Part shown: one piece after another, positions 58,081-64,000 of the stretch
Numbering within the stretch: the first letter of the stretch is position 1
Layout: each line of letters begins with the position of its first letter
Origin: Cheilinus undulatus
Taxonomy: Eukaryota; Chordata; Actinopteri; Labriformes; Labridae
Assembly: GCF_018320785.1 (NCBI RefSeq)
Contig: NC_054881.1
Location: 26,783,775-26,847,774 of the forward strand
Length of the DNA: 64,000 bases
Direction: 5' to 3'
Position numbers and translations under genes: made by a program
The notes under the pieces: generated by a model
Databases searched by the model: none
The model's input: only the letters and a program-made list of their open reading frames with translations
What the model was told of the DNA's origin: nothing

Positions 58081-60500
58081 GCAGCTACTTTTCAATTTAG
58101 TCTTTGTTTTAGTCTACACTAGAAAATATTTTAGTTTTAGTCACATTTTAGTTATTTTCACTCTTTAGAGTTTTAGTCTAGTTTTAGTTAATATAAACTC
58201 AAAAACATTTTAGTCCAGTACAAAGTCCTCACATTTTAGCCATTAGTTTTTGTCAAAACATCTGTTTTCTTTAATCTAATTTAACTGATGAACTACCAGT
58301 ATTTTAAATACTTCACAATATACTGAAGAAAACACAAATCTTGAATGGTCTCTGCCAAATCTCTGCTAGTACTTTTACTACGGCTGTTAAAAATACTTTT
58401 TTTAATCGTGATAAATCTCAAGATTTCTGTAGTTTATTGCTATAAATTACATCCTTTTTTTCTCATTGTATTTCAATATTCCACAATTTTGCATTTAAAA
58501 TTGTTATTGAGTCATTTTGGATTTTTCTCAAACTAAGGATAACTGACTAGGGCCCTATGATTTCCGCGCTAACGGAATCGAGGAATCGGCCGATAAAAAC
58601 GTAATTTACAATTTAACGCGGAAGTCGCAGAAATTAAATGAATTTAACTGATATGCTGTGTTTTTTAGAAAGAGTAACATATATCTGAGGAATCTGTTCC
58701 AGGGGAATCACTAAAGCCTGGCACAACTTGTGCCTCTATCAATTGGCAACCTCCGGTCCTGAAAAATGAAGCCAATGCAGAAGTACAAAAGATTGTAATA
58801 TTGCAAGTGTCCACTTGAGGCTGGCTGCAGGAACACCGGAGGTCCCGTCTGGACACCTGTTAAACAGCTGTTTTTTTACACTAGAAATAAACTGGTTTAC
58901 AGCCTAGTTAAAAAACCAACGTGTCTCATTAGCTAGTGTCCTATTGCGCCCTCACTGTATGGGGGGTGAATTTTTTTGTACCACGATTGTTTGGATTATA
59001 TTTAGGATAAACCTCACTCCACACTGATTGGCGCATCTCATTTGATTGACAAATAGCTTGTCAGGCAGAGGCTACATTTCTGTCAACCAGAATGCTAGCT
59101 AGCTAGCTGACAGGCAGTTGCGCTTAGTGGGCGGGGCTTTAAGTTGATTCAAACTTCAGTTGAGAAAGCAATTTCAATATGGAAGCCTCCGCGGATTGGC
59201 TTCAACAGCCTTTTGAGTCCGCCTACTGTAAGCAGACAGCTGACATCACACAGGGTTTGTCCAATTCTTTCTACAGTCTATGGCCTCTCTTGACAAACAC
59301 TCACCCTGCCGCCTCATAAACAATTCAAAGCATGTCAAAGCAGCTGCACGAAACACCGACAAACATCACATAGCTCAACACAGGGCAGTACCATGTGACA
59401 TAATATTGCACCTACAAGAAAACTCATCCGTGCTTTGAGTTATTTTACCTCACCACACCAGAGAGTCACGGAGAGAGAGTGAGGTGTGTCTGTGCGTGAG
59501 GCACACAGATGAAGTCACAACTTGAGGACCTGCTCACCCCTCGGAGGCTTCAAAGTTGAGTCGCAGAGACTTGAGATTTTATAAAGTCGTGTAGTCTAAA
59601 CAACGTTACATAGTTACATCCCGTAGATACTGTAGTTCTCTTTGGTTGCTTAATGAGCCAATACGTGTCTGCATTAACGTAGCGGTCTGATGTGCGGCAG
59701 ACGGACAGACGGCAATGTATGGAGACAGATGAGAGAAGCGTTACAGTCAGGAGTAGAACACCATACAGCATCAGACTGCATGGACTGTTTAGGTAACAGG
59801 TTTACCTTTTACCATTTAACTTTAATGTGACTTTCTTATTAAGTTATTATCACTTTAAGTTTGAGAGAACAGGAGAGTTTCTTCATTTACATTATAAACA
59901 TTAGTTAGGACCCAGTGCGATTATACATATGAATGTGTCTTTACATCTTGGAAATATCTGACTGTTCCACTGGTTATATTTATTTTATATCAAGGTTATC
60001 CATACAATGACACCTGGGCCAACTGTGGCCCTTTTTCAGTAAATTTAAAGTCATTTCTATTTAATTAGTGAACACTTTATTCATTTACATAAACATAAAC
60101 ACAATAAAAAATTACCACTTTGATAACACAAGGTCAGATGACATGTCTACTAAGCTATCTGTGAGTTTTTAAACTGAAATGAGACATTAAGCAGCAGTGT
60201 TGAACTTGTTTTACATCATTGGGGAGACACTGATAAAGCTTTGGCAAAGTGTGTTAATCAAGCGTTCGATTAATCTTGATTAAAAAATAATAGTGCACTA
60301 ATATTGGATTGCAGTTGATCATGATTAATGCAATTAATCTTGACAGTGGAGCCTTCGTTTTTACTGATTACATGCACAGTGGAGAAATATCATGGTTTTA
60401 AATGTCAACAGTCCAGCCCTCACAGTTTTGTCTTGTTTTAGTTTCTGTGACAAAAACTTAACCTACTTTATATTAGTGTTTTAGTTATCAGAGATCTATC
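58080..60500. repeat. Nested repeat cluster in the rasgef1b intron
   Basis: TTTTAGTTTTAGTCACATTTTAG units at 58110-58270 resume as TTGTTTTAGTTTCTG and ATTAGTGTTTTAG at 60430-60480. Between them lie other repeat-like pieces: a GGGCCCTATGATTTCCGC stretch at 58551, a TCAATATGGAAGCCTCCGCG block near 59177 and TTAATCTTGATTAAAAAATA stretches at 60265. The pattern looks like one element split by later insertions. Families are not assigned. About 59400-60250 shows nothing recognisable. Confidence 0.45.
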
Positions 60501-63420
60501 TATAGCTAGTCATAGGAACATAAAACATAAGAACACAACCTTTCAGCCTCCTGCAGCAGACTATTTTCTCTTCTAAATCACATAATGTGGTTTTAAAAAA
60601 GGTACACCCCGCTCTGCTGAGGCTGGTTAAAATGGGAGGGGAGAACGAGGGGGAGGTCTTCAACAATAGAGGTATTATCTATCCTGTCATGGCATTAACA
60701 ACCAAACAAAGACCCCCAGGAAGAGATCAGAGCAGATCACAGCAGATCAGACACACACAGCAGCTTTCACACACTCTGCTTGCCACCATCGGGTCGTATG
60801 ACGCCGTGCCTCTGCACAAACCAAGCCTGAGATCATTTTCACATCAGTTAAATCAGTAAAGTACACTGCCCTATTGTACTGCAACGTGTGAACTCCTATT
60901 AACCTGATAGACATCACGCACTCTGAGATTATGTGCCATAAATCCCCACATTTATTTGCCTAGTGCAATAAAGATACAGGAATCTGTGTTAAGGGAGTAT
61001 ATCGAAACTCTTATATTGACATAATCAGACAAGACTGCACGTGGCTCTCAGCCCCCAGGAATAGCAGCAGGTCTCATTAAGCACAAGTGTAACTGGAAAT
61101 AAATGCTCATTACACAGTGGCACACTATTAACCATATGATCACATATCATAGTATGCTGTGACTCTGCAGCTAACTTGGTCAGTGTAATCTGGTTTTATC
61201 TAGTACTTAAGTACCCCAGTTAGCATCTACATTCCTAGTGACCTAACAATAGGTTGTGCTGATGGATGACAAAACTTAAGTTCAGCATGTGGGTTAACAC
61301 ATGGTGCAGAACAGCGCCTGATAAGACAACCAGTGAATCTATTTTTGAGTTGTTAAAGGCCAAAGTAATCCAATGCTATCTCTGTTCTGCAAGGTACCTG
61401 ATGTACTTTGACACTAAGAAGTTGCAGCATTAGCATGGTCTGCGGGAAACCCTTCCCAGTCAGCTTAATTCGTAACAATAAATGAGGTCAAAGTCCAGCC
61501 TGTGGTCGTATCACTTTCTCGTGGTTTGGTCAAAGCTGCAGACTAAACAGTTTAGCCCATAAGAGAGTTTAAAAAGCACTTCCATACACAGGAATTGTTT
61601 AAGAAATGCTGGTATCATGCACAGAGCACTTACACCAAAAGAAAAACTAAGACTGTGAGAAAGATCTCACAGTGGTCAGTCAGTGCATATTTCTGAGGAA
61701 GGAGGTTTCCTCTCACTGATGTTTGGAGAAATCAGCTCCAAACTTTGATTTGTTGCTTCCTGAAAGAGAAGTGAATCTACTTGACCATTGTAAATCAGGC
61801 AAACTAAGATGAACCAATGACGCCAAGTGAAATGAGCAGCATCCTTCTTGGGTTCATGTAGTAAAGCATCTCAGAGATGGACTTCTTGAAGCTAGTCAAT
61901 CACCCCTCTGTGTTACTCCGCTCAGTACCATCTCCAATTGATTCTGCTGTTAAATTACTATTTGCAGTGGTGCAGCTATAAAGCTCCGTTCATTTCAGGA
62001 AAAAAAAAAATCACACACTCTGCAACATTGACACCAGACACTAAGTGTCATCATCATCTGACCACAAGAGCCAAACAGCACAGAGCTCAAACAAACTGTT
62101 CTGCTCACGCTTGAGTAAGTGTTTGGGTCACATAGGGCCTGCAGCTGCTGTCAAAACACCAGACCAGTTTAAAGAGCTGCACCTGCAACTAAATCTGATA
62201 GACAAGCAAACAGAGCAGGCACCATAATCTGATTGACTGCAGAGATGTTTTGCCCTGCTTTTCCTCTTATTCCTAGCTACACCACAGAATTTCATCGCAT
62301 GTAGGCTTTACACACACACCCACAAGGCTGAAGTACACACACCTGTCTCTTGTATGATCTAGTAGGCTAGTACAGTATTAACCTAGAGCCACAAAGGATA
62401 AACCCACATTATCTCCTGTACTGCTCTGCTGTCATATTATAAACCCAAGCTTGTGTAAAGGAGTTTCTCTGTCACACACATCTATTATGTAGAGATCTAC
62501 AGATCCTTCAAACCACTGCCTCAGTGCACATAAAATGGTTTGATAGAAGATTAAAGTTAGAAAAGCAGCTCAGTTTGATTGTTTTTAACCAGCATAGCCA
62601 AAAAGGTTGTTCCCAGACTGCCTTTGTGTTAATTATTTAACAAGTTTAACCATTTAATCCAAGGGTTTATTCATGCACCCTGTTTAACTAGTTTGCAAAG
62701 AAAGGAAATTGAGTCCATTATTTGAGCAAGTTCAGGGACTGTTATTTTTTAAAGTGGTGTGAGGAGGGAACAAATGTTTTTAGAGTCTGTTTTGGCCAGA
62801 AGAACACACACATTCTCTCACTCTGTTCTCTTTTCCCCACAGACATACACAATCTGTTCAGTCCTCCCTCTCTCTCACATACACACGAACACATGCAAGC
62901 TCACCAGGCCACCATGCCTGGTCCACATTAAGGCTTTCTGACTGAGTCATAACACAGTAAAAGTAAAAGCTGACTGTGAAAAAGAAGCCATGCTGCGCAA
63001 CCACAGTCCCATACAGGTGCTTCTGAGTAACTTGTGTTATTGTCTGACAGCCAAGCTAATTATAACTCACATGGGCGGTAAACAAAAACAACAACAAATG
63101 TAGCTAGGAGGAAAAAATAGATGTAAGGGTGGATAGTGTTAGCATTTGTGTCTTAGACACAAGAATTTGCGTCAGAGTTACCATGATTCACTAACTAGAA
63201 AGTTTCATATCAGAGACTGAAGTTACCTATTATCAAGGATATATCCTTGTATGAGCGTTCATTTTAACGACTCTAGGTAATCAGTAAATGGGCAACGTGC
63301 AGGCAGGGATGTAAAACGTCATATTATGAATACAGCAAACACTGAATTGAGTTAAATTCCTACTAAAAAACACAAATGGAAGCCAAAGTGTTTAAAAACC
63401 ATGCCATGCACACCTTGTAT
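60500..63420 (-). other. rasgef1b first intron, 5' part
   Basis: Mixed unique sequence with no recognised exon, RNA or element. The open frame 60587-60859 has no family features. If the first exon at 63428 is right, this is intron sequence and a plausible place for enhancers, but none can be named. Confidence 0.4.
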
Positions 63421-63427
63421 AACTTAC

Positions 63428-63640
63428 CTCTTATTAGATGAGCTCTAGTCCCGAATCACAAAGAGTTGAAAAGAAAAAAACCGCACGGCTTTCCAAACTG
63501 ATAGAAGTCTCCGGCGTAAGTAAACGGTGTGAAGGATAGGGATAAGTCTTTCAGCAGTGCGTCTGAGCCGTGCCCTCCTCCATTGTGTCTCAGCTCCTGA
63601 GAGTTAAGTCAATTTGAGCCAGCAACGCTGTATCCACAAT
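63428..63640 (-). promoter_or_regulatory. Candidate rasgef1b non-coding first exon
   Basis: On the minus strand a near-perfect splice donor (AAGAG|GTAAGTT) ends this stretch at 63428. The exon would splice to the acceptor just before the rasgef1b start codon (53978). It contains an 11-codon upstream frame (ATG at 63583-63581, TGA at 63553-63551), starting MEEGTAQTHC. The 5' end is not defined. Confidence 0.5.
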
Positions 63641-63830
63641 GAGCCTCAAAGCGAGGCGTATTCAAATGACTTCCATAGAGCCGGGAAAACTGACCAATCG
63701 CAACACGGGGGTGGTAGTCTCTTGAGGCGGGGCGGCCCAATTGCAAAAACGATGTCGAAAAATCGAAATCTCCGGAGATTCTGATTGGCTGACTCGCCGT
63801 CCGTCGAGTCCTCCTTTCTTTTCAACCTCT
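63641..63830. promoter_or_regulatory. Candidate rasgef1b promoter with two CCAAT boxes
   Basis: This stretch is richer in G, C and CpG than its surroundings (for example CGAAATCTCCGGAG and GGCGGGGCGGCC). It has two NF-Y type motifs: GACCAATCGC near 63692 and CTGATTGGCTGAC near 63781. The CCAAT motifs are in opposite orientation, and a GC-box (GGGCGGGG-like) lies near 63727. There is no clear TATA box. The layout fits a bidirectional or TATA-less promoter. Confidence 0.5.
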
Positions 63831-64000
63831 GCCAGGAGCAGTAAGTGTGTTTTTGTCCCAAAGCCGAAATATAGAAAGTATAAGGTTTCTCTCTGGAATG
63901 TGTTTCGTGTGTGTGGTTGTAATTAGATCTGAGTGACTTTAAAGTCATGAATTTGTGTAGGTGTAAGCTTTTAAGCTTCTTTGTGTTGTGGTGGTTAACT
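63831..64000. other. Window edge beyond the rasgef1b promoter
   Basis: No gene can be supported. A GCAGTAAGTGTGT stretch at 63839 looks like a plus-strand splice donor (CAG|TAAGT is off by one, but GCA|GTAAGTG fits). A divergent plus-strand transcript could start here, but the rest would lie outside the window. Confidence 0.3.

Noticed and set aside
60587-60859. 90-codon open frame
   Set aside because: No recognisable domain, no splice or promoter context; lies in a repeat-rich intron.
63741-63926. 61-codon plus-strand frame near the window end
   Set aside because: It lies across a candidate promoter with CCAAT boxes and has no family features.

Overview
The window is vertebrate nuclear DNA, almost certainly from a ray-finned (teleost, probably percomorph) fish. 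It has intron-rich genes with GT-AG introns, long AT-rich spacers, microsatellites, and many decayed copies of Tc1-type, hAT-like and tRNA-headed short elements typical of fish genomes. I saw no bacterial, phage or CRISPR content. Species and chromosome cannot be read from the sequence. All gene calls rest on hand splicing and remembered family sequences; no database search was run.

Four protein-coding genes were reconstructed exon by exon, and in each case all reading frames joined without a break. (1) slc26a1, a sulfate/anion exchanger, + strand, 6211-11304, seven coding exons, 710 aa. (2) paqr3, a Golgi seven-pass membrane protein that tethers Raf, - strand, 20781-23835, six coding exons, 311 aa. 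(3) antxr2 (capillary morphogenesis protein 2), a von Willebrand A-domain receptor for collagen/laminin, + strand, 27353-45241, seventeen coding exons, 481 aa. (4) rasgef1b, a Ras-family guanine nucleotide exchange factor, - strand, 46873-53971, thirteen coding exons, 590 aa, with a candidate non-coding first exon about 9.5 kb upstream at 63428-63630. paqr3 and antxr2 are divergent. antxr2 and rasgef1b are convergent, with candidate poly(A) signals only about 115 bp apart.

The rest is spacer, intron, UTR and repeats. Five copies of one tRNA-headed interspersed repeat lie at about 3.75, 4.4, 5.7, 29.95 and 40.9 kb. Tc1/mariner remnants lie at 8.3-9.1, 17.2-18.2, 34.1-34.7 and 39.0-39.5 kb. Other terminal-inverted-repeat elements lie at 15.2, 26.3-27.0 and 54.5-55.3 kb. 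A CTA microsatellite spans 16975-17142.

The genes do not form a pathway; they are neighbours. In human, PAQR3, ANTXR2 and RASGEF1B share 4q21 while SLC26A1 is on 4p16, so the block looks like a rearranged, compacted piece of one ancestral linkage group. The most unusual signals are: a tandem-repeat expansion of about 110 residues at the RASGEF1B N-terminus; two copies of a mobile promoter-plus-first-exon cassette, one of them in an antxr2 intron; a perfect 21-bp hairpin between paqr3 and antxr2; and a pair of related 450-540 bp repeats in antxr2 introns. I found no wholly new biological system.
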